Shown here: positions 1 to 8,589 of the stretch, one piece after another
How positions within the stretch are numbered: the stretch's first letter is position 1
Layout of the letters: each line of letters begins with the position of its first letter
The notes under the pieces: model-generated
What the model was told of the DNA's origin: nothing
What the model saw: the letters and a program-made list of their open reading frames with translations, nothing else
Databases searched by the model: none
Assembly: GCA_003024985.2 (NCBI GenBank)
Contig: PXIH01S0035479.1
Source: Euperipatoides rowelli
Taxonomy: Eukaryota; Onychophora; Udeonychophora; Euonychophora; Peripatopsidae
Reading direction: 5' to 3' (one strand)
DNA length: 14,115 nucleotides
Translations under genes and position numbers: made by a program

Positions 1-97
1 TTTTAATTAATTTTTGGTCAATTGACGGAAATTTGGTCAATTGACCGGTCAAAATCTTGGTCAATTGACCAAAAATAATTTGACCGGTCAAAATCTT
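1..97. repeat. cluster of nested GGTCAATTGACC / TTGACCGGTCAA palindromes
   Basis: GGTCAATTGAC occurs at 16-26, and the full 12-bp palindrome GGTCAATTGACC at 35-46 and 59-70. A second palindrome, TTGACCGGTCAA, lies at 41-52 and within the 14-bp TTTGACCGGTCAAA at 79-92. The string ttgaccggtcaaaatctt is repeated at 41-58 and 80-97, a 39-bp period. Every half-site is GGTCAA or its complement, so the array can fold in many registers. It may be the end of a transposon or satellite cut by the window edge; the family is not recognised. Confidence 0.75.
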
Positions 98-305
98 ATC
101 CCTAATTATAGCCTACTATAGGTAAAAAAAAAAGTTTATGGTAGTATACAACGTACCCAGCATATCATTGTATAAAATTATACCTTTAGCAAGCCAGCAT
201 TAATAAAATTCTAAAAAATGGTTTGGCTAGCCATTGTCTATACTATTCAATAATGTTTTGTCTTGCACTGCATTTATATTAAAAAAGAAAATAACCTGGC
301 CATTG

Positions 306-313
306 TAATATTA
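306..313. repeat. 8-bp target site duplication, left copy (hAT 314-680)
   Basis: taatatta directly abuts the CAGGGG terminus and is identical to 681-688. Confidence 0.88.
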
Positions 314-680
314 CAGGGGTTGGGCATGTATGAGGTCAATGAGAGCCGGAATCCAGTTTTCCATAATAAATAAAGAGCCATATAATAATTACATACCTAG
401 TATTAAATAAATACCCAAATTCAACTTTAATTTCATTTAATTCAGTTAGTATTTACATATTCTATACAAGTCTTAAGTGCTAGTTAAAGTACCCATTAAT
501 ATGTATTGTATGTATAACTTCTAACGTGCCTACATAAGTACACGCACCCAACTTTTTATAAAGTTCTGAAATAATTTAAAAATAACCGATTTAAATTTTC
601 ATTTTAAATGGAAATGGGGGCCGCATAAAATTCAACGAAGAGCCGCATGCGGCTCTAAGAGCCGCATTTGCCCACCGTTG
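314..680. mobile_element. non-autonomous hAT element (367 bp)
   Basis: The left end is CAGGGGTTGGGCA (314-326). The right end, read on the minus strand, is CAACGGTGGGCA, so both are variants of the hAT terminus CAGNGGTGGGCA. The element is flanked by a perfect 8-bp target duplication, taatatta, at 306-313 and 681-688, the length hAT transposases make. GAGCCG/GAGCCA motifs recur inside both ends (343-348, 375-380, 640-648, 659-666), including an 18-bp perfect palindrome at 639-656; such subterminal repeats are typical transposase binding sites. There is no transposase coding sequence, so it would have been mobilised in trans. It sits 106 bp upstream of the PSMD1 exon, in the upstream intron. 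Confidence 0.88.
639..656. repeat. 18-bp perfect palindrome inside the hAT right end
   Basis: agagccgcatgcggctct equals its own reverse complement. It combines two inverted GAGCCGCAT half-sites, and a third copy in direct orientation follows at 659-667. Probably transposase binding sites. Confidence 0.85.
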
Positions 681-688
681 TAATATTA
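681..688. repeat. 8-bp target site duplication, right copy (hAT 314-680)
   Basis: taatatta directly follows the right terminus ending ccaccgttg and is identical to 306-313. Confidence 0.88.
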
Positions 689-765
689 TATGTATTACAA
701 AAATAATAATTGGATCTATTTATACATAATGATAATTTATAATATATATTGTATTTTTATACTTA

Positions 766-786
766 CCCTTTTTTTTTTCGCTATAG
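766..786 (+). promoter_or_regulatory. 3' splice site of the PSMD1 exon
   Basis: A pyrimidine-rich run (cccttttttttttcgctat) is followed by AG at 785-786, directly before the first coding base. It is a good polypyrimidine tract plus acceptor, and its placement agrees with the start of clear Rpn2 homology. Confidence 0.85.
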
Positions 787-889
787 GTGAAGGATTTCAG
801 ACAACTTTATACAAAAGTGATTAGTGATAAACATGATGATGTAATGGCTAAATTTGGAGCTATCTTGGCCCAAGGAATTATCGATGCTG
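787..889 (+). CDS. PSMD1: internal exon of 26S proteasome non-ATPase subunit 1 (Rpn2/PSMD1)
   Basis: This 103-bp exon reads in phase 0 as 34 codons plus one base, beginning VKDFRQLY and containing [16 protein letters not shown], then IIDAG with the last glycine codon split by the intron (phase 1). This is the highly conserved late proteasome/cyclosome-repeat stretch of Rpn2/PSMD1; animal and yeast orthologues have DKHxDxxAxxGAxLAQGIxxAGG here, and the next residues expected after the split codon are GxNVT-like. Rpn2 is the large scaffold of the 19S regulatory particle base: its helical toroid of PC repeats supports the ATPase ring, and its C-terminus binds the ubiquitin receptor Rpn13 (family knowledge). 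An AG at 785-786 after a pyrimidine tract and a GT at 890-891 bound the exon. There are no stops or frameshifts, so the gene looks functional. The rest of the protein lies outside the window. Confidence 0.93.
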
Positions 890-895
890 GTAATT
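890..895 (+). promoter_or_regulatory. 5' splice site of the PSMD1 exon
   Basis: The exon ends in GCTG and the intron begins GTAATT. Only GTAA matches the consensus well, so the donor is moderate. Splicing here leaves a phase-1 junction whose split codon would give the expected second glycine of the Rpn2 AGG motif. Confidence 0.8.
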
Positions 896-1066
896 TTTTT
901 CTCTCTCTTTATCACCTCACTTAGATTTAATAAATCCTTAAAATTTTCTAACATCACTTTTTATTATTTATTTATAACTTTACTGTATTCAACTTAATTG
1001 GCATGAATAGATCCTGAATTGTCATAAATATTATGACATAATTTGTTTGTTCATTCGGTTCTTATG
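890..1066 (+). other. first part of the downstream PSMD1 intron, nothing recognised
   Basis: AT-rich intron sequence with stops in all frames. A CT-rich run follows the donor at 894-912. No RNA gene or repeat seen. Confidence 0.6.
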
Positions 1067-1252
1067 TATTAACGGTACTACCGTACGTAAACAAATATTT
1101 AGTGGTACTACTGACTAGAAATGAAAATCTTTATAAAATGATTATTGCAACTTATAAAAGGCTTTGGGGGCATAGTTGGAGTTAGGGCAAGGGTAAGGTT
1201 AGTGATGAAATGAAATATTAAAAATCTTTATAAAACAGCAGTACCGTTAATA
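1067..1252. mobile_element. short inverted-repeat element (MITE-like, about 186 bp)
   Basis: TATTAACGGTACT at 1067-1079 is the exact reverse complement of AGTACCGTTAATA at 1240-1252, and similarity continues imperfectly inwards. If the outer TA on each side is a target duplication, the element is TTAACGGTACT...AGTACCGTTAA with TA ends, as for Tc1/mariner-type MITEs. Inside lie a direct repeat, aaaatctttataaaa (near 1123-1138 and 1220-1235), and a telomere-like purine stretch, ttagggcaagggtaaggtta (about 1182-1201). No coding sequence. The superfamily is inferred only from the TA ends. Confidence 0.55.
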
Positions 1253-2272
1253 ATAGACAAAATACAATTTTTATAAATTGTCATTAGATCTGATCATTTT
1301 AATTGGAAATAAAACAGTTTTTTTTTTTAATTTAATATATAGAAAATGTAGCCTTATAATACTGTATTTGAATGAAAACAAAAAGTATTTATCATGGCTA
1401 TTTAAAAACAAATAATGATAATTTCACAATATTAGGATAATGCCATCATGAAGGTGAATCCATAGAGATTTATTTTTAAACTTCTTGAAATTATTTTTGT
1501 TTGTGTTTACTATATCCTGAAAAATATTAAAGAAACAGAAAAGAAAGAAAAAAAGCAAGTTTAAAATCAATTCGAGTTGTTTTTGCTTGTTTTTTAAAAT
1601 ACTTTATCATGATTATTTGATAACTTATTCTATGTGGGATTTTTAATTTCATTTACAAATTAAATTTATAGCATATTCTTGGAAATATTTCTCCTGCAAT
1701 ATACTATTAATTGAATTGAAGATGAGCTATGTCTTAATCTTTTTATTCTGTTATAAACAGGCTGTAATTAGAATTTCTTTTTCAATTGTGTTGTTTTCTG
1801 ACTTAGTTTTCAATATATTAGATTATAGTTACTCCATTATATGTTGCAATAGATGAAAACTTTTCCTTTTATTTTTCCAATATCTGTTGTCTTTTAACTC
1901 TTTATTAGGACGTCTTGTATGCTCTTGACTTTGCAACAAGTCTCAGCAAAATATTGACTAGACTCAAACTCATTAATGTCATTGTTTTGTCTGCCTTAAT
2001 AGATCAGCAAATTAACTGACATTTTAACCCTAGTTTCCTCAAGTCTGATTTAGAAATTAGAGAGTTTTCCATACCAATATGCTAGTGAATCCTTAGTTTG
2101 CAATTAATATAACAAAAGTAGTGTGTCTACTTCATAATTTTGTTCATATGAAAGATTTATAGAGTCTCAGCGATATGCTGTTTTGTGACATGTTGTGCTA
2201 GCCACAGTTAAGTGAGATATTAACACTATTAAGGGGAGAGAGTTTAGAGAATTATTTTACTTTTATTTTATG
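1253..2272 (+). other. intron sequence without recognisable features
   Basis: AT-rich, with poly-T and poly-A runs and a purine-rich run near 1530-1555. No open frame of note, no conserved exon and no repeat ends were seen on either strand. Confidence 0.6.
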
Positions 2273-2280
2273 AACCCTGT
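2273..2280. repeat. 8-bp target site duplication, left copy (hAT-like 2281-2880)
   Basis: aaccctgt immediately precedes CAGGGCC and is identical to 2881-2888. Confidence 0.8.
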
Positions 2281-2880
2281 CAGGGCCTGCAACAAGGGTC
2301 AGTGCAGTGGGTGCAGACACTCAGGCACCTGGCTGTACATGAGGCCCCTAGAAAAAGGAAGGAATAAAAAGAGAAAAGAAAAATAAGTATGAAAAAAAAA
2401 TGTGACAATTTTTAATGACGTTAATTGGTTAAAATTTATTTTATTTTATAAACTCTACCTGAATTTTTCACACTAAACCCTGAACTGTCCTTGTCTCATG
2501 CACAGTGAACACAAAGCAAACTTATCTTGATCGTACACAGGCTACTGATTGGTTTTTATTCAAATAATAATTATGACAAGATGCGCGCACAATAAAAACT
2601 CATTTTTAATTCCGCATTATTTATTGGTTGTGATTAAAATTGTAACAAAATTATGATAGTTTATTTAATATTGATGTCTATATGTCTGTGTGTTCATGGT
2701 TCTTCAAAAACTATTGGATAATGCTGAACAGAGAATGAGTCTCTTCAATTACAATTTGTTTGTTTATTTTTTTTATTTTATTTTCTTTATTATTATTATT
2801 ATTATTCTATGTAAAGTTGTTAGTTGGGTCCCCAAAACATTATTTCCACCTGGGCCTCTTTATGGAGAAACTTGGTCCTA
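2281..2880. mobile_element. non-autonomous hAT-like element (600 bp)
   Basis: The left end begins CAGGGCCTGCAACAAGGG, a form seen at many hAT termini. The right end on the minus strand is TAGGACC, matching five of the first seven bases. A perfect 8-bp duplication, aaccctgt, flanks it at 2273-2280 and 2881-2888. The motif GAGGCCC lies near both ends in opposite orientation (about 2341-2347 on plus; GGGCCTC about 2852-2858), as for subterminal binding sites. The interior is AT-rich, with an ATT microsatellite near 2787-2806. An open frame at 2690-2881 runs over the right end and resembles nothing; it is not a transposase. The terminal repeats are weak, so the case rests mainly on the duplication and the left end. 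Confidence 0.75.
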
Positions 2881-2888
2881 AACCCTGT
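2881..2888. repeat. 8-bp target site duplication, right copy (hAT-like 2281-2880)
   Basis: aaccctgt follows the right end ggtccta and is identical to 2273-2280. Confidence 0.8.
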
Positions 2889-2912
2889 TGACATTTTGCC
2901 CTGTGTAAATTC

Positions 2913-2982
2913 AAGTATAGGTTATATTCTCACCTATACTTTAATCATGTTTAGTATAACCTACACATATACTGTAGGTTAT
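2913..2982. repeat. two adjacent hairpins with shared TATAGGTTAT-type arms
   Basis: AAGTATAGGT (2913-2922) pairs with ACCTATACTT (2932-2941) across a 9-base loop, and ATAACCTAC (2956-2964) pairs with GTAGGTTAT (2974-2982) across another 9-base loop. The arms of one hairpin also resemble the complement of the other, so alternative cruciforms are possible. It starts 25 bp after the hAT-like target duplication. Function unknown; possibly a MITE remnant. Confidence 0.65.
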
Positions 2983-2988
2983 GTAATG

Positions 2989-3695
2989 GCAAATAAATAA
3001 AAGTATGCAGATTTTTTTTTAATGCGATTTCAGTATTACAATATTTAATATACATTACTAAAATTCATTCAATATATACAATAAAAATTTCTACCAATCA
3101 GCATTTAATAAAAATAATTTGTAATAATTACTGTGTATTTCCATTTTGTTATTTAATAATAAACCTAATAATAATACTTGACATTTCTTTTCTCTTCCCT
3201 ATAAGTAAAAAAAAAATTAAAACAAAATATAATTAACTGCAGGCAGCTATAAATATTAATTTGTCTAGTCAATATAACATCTTCAAAAAAAAAGATCATA
3301 GGCTATAAGTTAATTATTAGATTCACATACAGTAATCCCTCAATTTACACAGTTTCTTTTTATACAGAATCAAAGATACATTAGTTAAAATAAAAGTCAA
3401 ATAAAACAGCTCTATGTAACTGTGAGTACCATTGCTCTTTCAGGAATCCCAAGAGGCTTTATAGGAGATTTAGTGATTGTAGAAATGCCAAATGTTCAAT
3501 CAATAAATAGTTAAAACAACTTTTATTGAATTAGATTTTAGTGTTTAAAAGTTTGTATGAATAAATCAAACATTTCTTTCTCTGTAGATTTTTTTTAAAA
3601 TAATTTTATTAATATTTTTTTGTTTTTTTATATATCCTTTAGACAACAGTTTTATTTGTTATTAAATTCCATTTAAAACTAAAAAAAATCTTTAA
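2989..3695 (+). other. AT-rich intron sequence, nothing recognised
   Basis: Long A and T runs. No open frame, conserved exon, terminal repeat or RNA gene was seen on either strand. Confidence 0.6.
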
Positions 3696-3699
3696 AAAT

Positions 3700-3869
3700 C
3701 TTTAGCTTCCTGGGACTCTTCCCCAGGATACCTTTGGAGGTATAAAGTAATCCCCCAAACCCCCAAATGAAATAAATTGTATAAAATGAAATCAAGGAAC
3801 AACACTAAATTTTACTCTGTTTCTGGTTTAGCCTCCTCCCCCCTACTTGTTACTCTACATACACCCCTG
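3700..3869 (-). mobile_element. possible transposon fragment with one hAT-like end
   Basis: This block is clearly GC-richer than its surroundings (cccaaacccccaaa at about 3755; cctcctcccccctac at about 3832). It stops at TACACCCCTG (3860-3869), which on the minus strand reads CAGGGGTGTA, a hAT-type terminus. No partner terminus or duplicate of the following 8 bases (aaattaca) was found upstream, so this is at best one end of a truncated element. Confidence 0.35.
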
Positions 3870-3877
3870 AAATTACA

Positions 3878-4106
3878 GTAACTGACTAACTGTTAATTGA
3901 TTTTTATTATCAGTAGAATAGTCCATAGCTCTCATTTCTTTCATATTTGTATGGCTAATGTGTTAGTAAATTAATAAAATTAGTGATGATGATAACATTT
4001 GACAAATCTCCTTTCTGCCCATTTTTTTTTTTTAATTTAACAGAAGAGCATTGTGCAAGACCATATACTAATTTTAATCAATACAGACTTAGAAATGCTT
4101 TTATTG
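3878..4106 (+). other. AT-rich intron sequence between possible transposon ends
   Basis: No open frame or repeat recognised. It ends with ttttattg (4099-4106), the candidate left target site of the next element. Confidence 0.5.
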
Positions 4107-4814
4107 TAGGGTTACCACCTTCTTCAAAACTAAATACAGGACAACATTAATGGTGAGGGGTAAAGAAATGGAATTGTAAAAATATACACTTCATAGCTTT
4201 TTATCATCTGATCAATTTAAAAGTTTTGTACAAGATAGATTGGAATTTGTCAAAATTATTAATTCGACTTTAATTCTGCCGATCATCTTTACTTTAATTT
4301 TCTCAATTTTCAAGCAATTAAAATCTAGCAGAAATAAGAAGATAAATATTTTTAATTCTTTATCAACAGTTATTAAAACTGCCACCATTTCTTTTATTAA
4401 AAAAAAAACTTTTCTTAACAAAAAAAAAAATTAAAATAGGAAAGATGCAATTGAATTTAATAATTCGGCAATTTATTTTGCTTGATCAAGAACAACTAAT
4501 GTGATTGCAATTCCCCTTAGGTGTAGTCATGTGGTACATATGATGAGATGAATATATACACATGTTTTCCTTCTAGTCTAAAAGCAGTTATCAAATAGCA
4601 CTCACGTTCAATTGTTGAATTCAAAAATTGAATAAATGCTTTTGTTATGAATTTATATTTTAATTTTTCATGTTATTTTGTCACAAAAACTGAATGGTCA
4701 AATGTATTTGGCACTACAGGAAATATATTATCCTGTCTAGAGTTTATATGGGACATGAGACAAATGTTTAAAATCTATGAAATCTCGGCTAATATGGGAT
4801 GGGTGGTAACCCTG
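4107..4814. mobile_element. degenerate non-autonomous hAT-like element (708 bp)
   Basis: TAGGGTTACCACC at 4107-4119 matches the reverse complement of GGTGGTAACCCTG at 4802-4814 in 12 of 13 bases. The ends fit hAT-type (C/T)AGGGTT termini. The flanking octamers ttttattg (4099-4106) and ttttgtca (4815-4822) agree at 5 of 8 positions and differ only by transitions, as an old 8-bp duplication could. The AT-rich interior contains only short frames on both strands (about 4212-4434, and 4647 onward past the right end), none resembling a transposase. TAs of this kind are usually internally deleted copies moved in trans. The boundaries rest on the terminal repeats. Confidence 0.65.
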
Positions 4815-4822
4815 TTTTGTCA

Positions 4823-5954
4823 ACAAGTGGCCTTGAAACCAACAGCAATCGAAAACTCAGTAGATGTACACATCATGCGAGTCTTTTTCAAATACATACA
4901 TCGTGTGGAGTTGAAGCAATTGTGGCTGAATACATAAATATATCATATTTTCCAAATACACACTTAGTCTGTGTTATTTTATGCTGATAATAATATTGTG
5001 AGTAAAGTTAGGATATTTATGGGATTAATATTTTAGTTATAAATATTAACCATTGCTAAGCAAGAAATCTTTTATTGATATGAAATATGTTTAAATAATA
5101 ACAATTTTATATTACCTCTTATTTAATTACAAATTTAAGACTTAAATATATATTATGGAAATATATACAAGTGTATAATTATTTTTTTACTAATTTTAAC
5201 CGTTTATCTAATATAAACATAATGAAGGCCTATGTTTTGTGAATAAATACTTGTTTTTATGAGTTTTAAGTTTTTAATTATTTTGCTGATTTAATTCTTT
5301 CATTGCAAATAATCATATTCTCCTGCTCTCTTAGCTTTAATTGTAATATTTTTCATATTTTGTATCCAAGATAAATGTTTAATCTTTAAAAAATTATTTT
5401 CAAGTATTCCCAGCTAGCAGAATAAATTGGTCTATAATTAGTTGGAATGAGTTTATAAATATAAAACTCCCTAATAGATTACTAGTGACCAACTGATGTC
5501 TACTTGGTGCAGGCATTTTAGGACAGGATTTTTCATTGTACAAATGAAAATGTCATTTTACTGTATATATTTGGGCTTTGTTCATATTTGCTTTATATTG
5601 AAATGAAAATATTTATGAAGAGAAATTATTAGTTCTATGTTTTTAAATCCCATTCACTGGCTTGATAAAATGTATAAAAAAATTGAGAGATATTTTTAAT
5701 CATATTTTTTAATACTATTATTTTATAATAACAAACTTATTTTTGCATTTTGCCTTTTAGCAAATGCTTTATTTCTTCCTGAAGGCATATTTCATTCCCC
5801 AACGTTTATTTGCATAAAATAAATATTTACAATATTATATAAATAACTTTTAGTTAAAGTTAAAAGAACAAAAGATTTTTTTTTTCTTTTCAATTTTTGC
5901 AGCTTATGAAATGTTGAGATATTAGTAAATTCTGAGAAGGAAATTGTTATCATA
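4823..5954 (+). other. AT-rich intron sequence, nothing recognised
   Basis: Short frames near 4823-4987 continue from the neighbouring element and show no motif. The rest has frequent stops and T-rich runs. A tttttctttt...ttgcag at about 5878-5902 looks like an acceptor, but no conserved coding sequence follows it directly. Confidence 0.55.
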
Positions 5955-6143
5955 GTGAAAACCAAAAATGAAATCCAAGCATTTATTGCTAATTTTCAAG
6001 AAGGTAACATAAAAGATTTAATTAAAATTAATGATTTTCTAGTTCTCAGCATAGATGAGTCTACCCACAGAAGTGTCAGAAAGAAATTGATTGGGTACTT
6101 TTATAAATGGAGTTCAATCACAAGTGCATTTCGTTTGAAATGA
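5955..6143 (+). pseudogene. possible hAT-family transposase remnant
   Basis: A 62-codon open stretch with no ATG at its start (GTG at 5955) ends in TGA at 6141-6143. Its middle reads LSIDESTHRSVRKKLIGYFY. The family comparison is to the first catalytic acidic segment of many hAT transposases, where xIDESTD is followed by a few residues and then a KxLxxYVRY-like hydrophobic strand; here the aspartate is present. No second or third catalytic segment, BED zinc finger or C-terminal dimerisation region was found nearby. If correct, it is a short relic, fitting the hAT-type ends elsewhere in the window. The match is short and could be chance. Confidence 0.35.
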
Positions 6144-6149
6144 TGAGAA

Positions 6150-7920
6150 GGAACTGCAGTTTACTTGGAAAAAAAAGTTTAAACAGATAATGAACTCGGG
6201 GGTTATTTTACAAATGAAAAATTTATTTTTAATTCTCATACTGTGTCATTGGTGTAGGAATGAGCTTTTTTTTTTTTGTATCAGTGTTTTAAATAAATTC
6301 TATAATAAAATAAATTCGTAATTTTCGTTTAGTTGATGATTATTAGTAGTTGAAAATGTGAATTCTGTAGATAGGCTATACAGTACCTTCAGGTAGTGAT
6401 ATCAAAGCACTTCATGATGATTGTTTTTTATCATTTGTATTATTATTATTATTAATCATAGAATATTCAAAACCAACCGGATTTATTTTTTGTTAATTTT
6501 GATGCAAAAATTAGAATTTGAATTTTTTTTAAAAAAAAAAAAACTTTTAAATTACTAAATTAATATTGCTAAAAATTGAATTAACTAGTGATCACACAGA
6601 AATAAAATATTCTATTTTTAACTATTCAAAACTATTCCCTTTGGAAATTTAATATCTATTTTTTTCTGTAAGTTAAAAATAAGAAATCTGATTTATTAAT
6701 TTCATATAATTTGAATATTAGTCGTTGATATACTGTATATCTGATTTTGTAAAATATTATTACTATTATTACCCGATCTAATCTATTTCTAAATATATTG
6801 CTATAAATTTCAAGTTTTGATGGGTTTAGATAATTTTATTGTACTATATGTGTTTAAATTCGTTGCTGACTGAATAATTCTGTACTTTAGACTACTACAT
6901 GCAGTCTTTAGCTTATTTTAGTTTAAACTAACCTCTCTTTACTTCAAATGTATGTCAATCTGATTTGAAATAAAATTAGATACTGTAAATTAGAAATGAG
7001 TATGGGTAGGTAATCAATTTACATTCTTCTACAATATTTAGTATTGTCTGGTCACTATTTTAACATAACTTACATTATTTATTCCAAAATCGTTTTCCCT
7101 TAAATTTGTACATTAGATTGATTGGATGTTGGGGAAAAGGAGAGAGAAACAATTTTAATAATCATTTGTGATAGAAGTTATTTTTTGATTGAGTTTTATA
7201 CTTCCCTGTGATTTATTTAAAAAATAAAATAGTCTTAAGTATTGGACATAAAAAGTGGGATAATGGAGTTTTTTAATGTTATTTTTAAATAAAAGTAATT
7301 TTAGATTATTTTAAATTTTAGAAAAATGGAAAATTAGGACGTAAGCCTCCTGTCAAACATAACCTATTTTTAACGTAAGAACCATCCTCTGATAGGTTTG
7401 AAATCTGCAGGTACATTAAAAAACTGTGAGCTCACACATGTAACTACAATTTCCTTAAACTGACTGAATAAACTTTATAGACATTAAATTATAATTTGTG
7501 TGTTTTATTCCTGTATAAATAAATATTTGTCAATGATAACCTAATATTTATAATAATATTAATGTAAAGAATGTAAAGGATTAGTGATAATTTAATTGAT
7601 AGTTTTATATTTATATTTACCCTAATATTTTTTTATTTTATCTGAATACAACAAACATATTATTATGCTTTTCATTCCCCCTGAATTGAAGAAAAAAGTG
7701 GACTAAAACTTAATTGATGAACTTTTGGAGAACAACTAACAATAATATTGAGGTAATTTTTGGTTTTAATAGAGTAAAATGAAATGTATTCAATTTATTA
7801 TAAAATACATAAAATTAATAAATTTATTTTGACATTTTAGATAAATTAGTTTGTATAATTTTGGATTGCAATATAAAATCTCCGCCAAACATGAGAATAA
7901 TTGAGCAAAAAAAAAAAAAG
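6150..7920 (+). other. AT-rich intron sequence, nothing recognised
   Basis: Contains a short TAT/ATT microsatellite at about 6438-6453, long A/T runs (such as 6524-6543), and a slightly less AT-rich patch at 7320-7440 that I could not assign. No conserved exon, RNA gene or terminal repeats were seen on either strand. Confidence 0.6.
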
Positions 7921-8062
7921 GTTACAAATCAAACCAAATGTCTGATTGTTTTTTTTTTTTTTTTTAAAGGTCTTATTGATAAGTAGCGTGTATTCTTTTT
8001 CAGCTTTAAAAAATATATCGATTAAAAAATGTGCTGCTTTTAAATTCGTTATTAAAATCATT
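7921..8062. repeat. diverged repeat, unit A
   Basis: Shared landmarks with unit B occur in the same order: acaaatcaaac, gtctgattg, gtcttattgataa (about 7970), gattaaaaaatgtgc (about 8020) and a final ttattaaaatc (8049-8059). Homopolymer runs differ in length, so this is an old duplication. It has no coding content of note; the minus-strand frame across it resembles nothing. Confidence 0.65.
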
Positions 8063-8329
8063 GATATTAGTATTTTTTTTTATCTGAATACTTCAAACAA
8101 ATTGTAATAAAACTTATCCACTCTACTTAAAAGTCTGACAGTTTCCATGGCAATTAAAAAATCAAAATGATAAGGTTTGTCACTGCCTCTTAATCTCCTC
8201 CCACACCTGTGGCCAAAGATCAACATTTGAATATCCCAATATACTGAGCCTTGTGATACAAATGTCCAAAGTAAACACGAGTTTAAAACCATGAGGAGAA
8301 GTATTAAATGATTTGTCAAAAAAAAAAGA

Positions 8330-8462
8330 TTGCAAATTAAACAAAGCGTGTTCTCCGATTGATTTTGTAAAAAAAAAATGGATCTTATTGATAACTTGCT
8401 TCAAGAAATTGTTTTGGGATTGATTAAAAACTATGCATTTTTTAAATTTATTATTAAAATCC
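8330..8462. repeat. diverged repeat, unit B
   Basis: Aligns with unit A (about 407 bp upstream) through gcaaattaaac, ctccgattg, gatcttattgataa, gattaaaaactatgc and ttattaaaatc. It aligns with unit C through aaacaaagc and the following ttctNNgattgatt. The family is unknown. Confidence 0.65.
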
Positions 8463-8499
8463 TAAACTTTAATTTATAGAATAAGTTTCGTACAAAAAA

Positions 8500-8545
8500 A
8501 ATCTAAACGAAACAAAGCATATTTTCTGACTGATTAAAAAAAAAA
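8500..8545. repeat. diverged repeat, unit C (partial)
   Basis: aaacgaaacaaagcat followed by attttctgactgatt matches the start of unit B, then diverges after a poly-A run. The copy is only about 45 bp. Confidence 0.5.
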
Positions 8546-8586
8546 AGCCTTATATAATTTAATTAAATAAGTTAAAAAATAAGGCT
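8546..8586. repeat. inverted repeat AGCCTTAT / ATAAGGCT
   Basis: Perfect 8-bp arms (8546-8553 and 8579-8586) around 25 AT-rich bases. It directly follows repeat unit C and may be part of the same repeat family. Confidence 0.5.
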
Positions 8587-8589
8587 GCT

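Noticed and set aside
1-97. CRISPR-like repeat array
   Set aside because: Units are short overlapping palindromes without regular spacers, in an animal genome.
2690-2881. 63-codon forward open frame
   Set aside because: It runs across the T-rich/ATT microsatellite and the right end of the hAT-like element. The hydrophobic stretch is a product of TTT/ATT repeats.
4212-4434. Overlapping frames on both strands inside the 4107-4814 element
   Set aside because: Low-complexity Lys/Ile/Phe-rich translation expected from AT-rich DNA; no transposase motif.
4647-4987. Two overlapping forward frames (96 and 62 codons)
   Set aside because: They cross the right boundary of the hAT-like element and match no family known to me. 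In this composition such frames arise by chance.
7846-8404. Minus-strand frames across the repeat units
   Set aside because: Their translations are dominated by homopolymer lysine/phenylalanine runs, and they overlap the diverged repeats.
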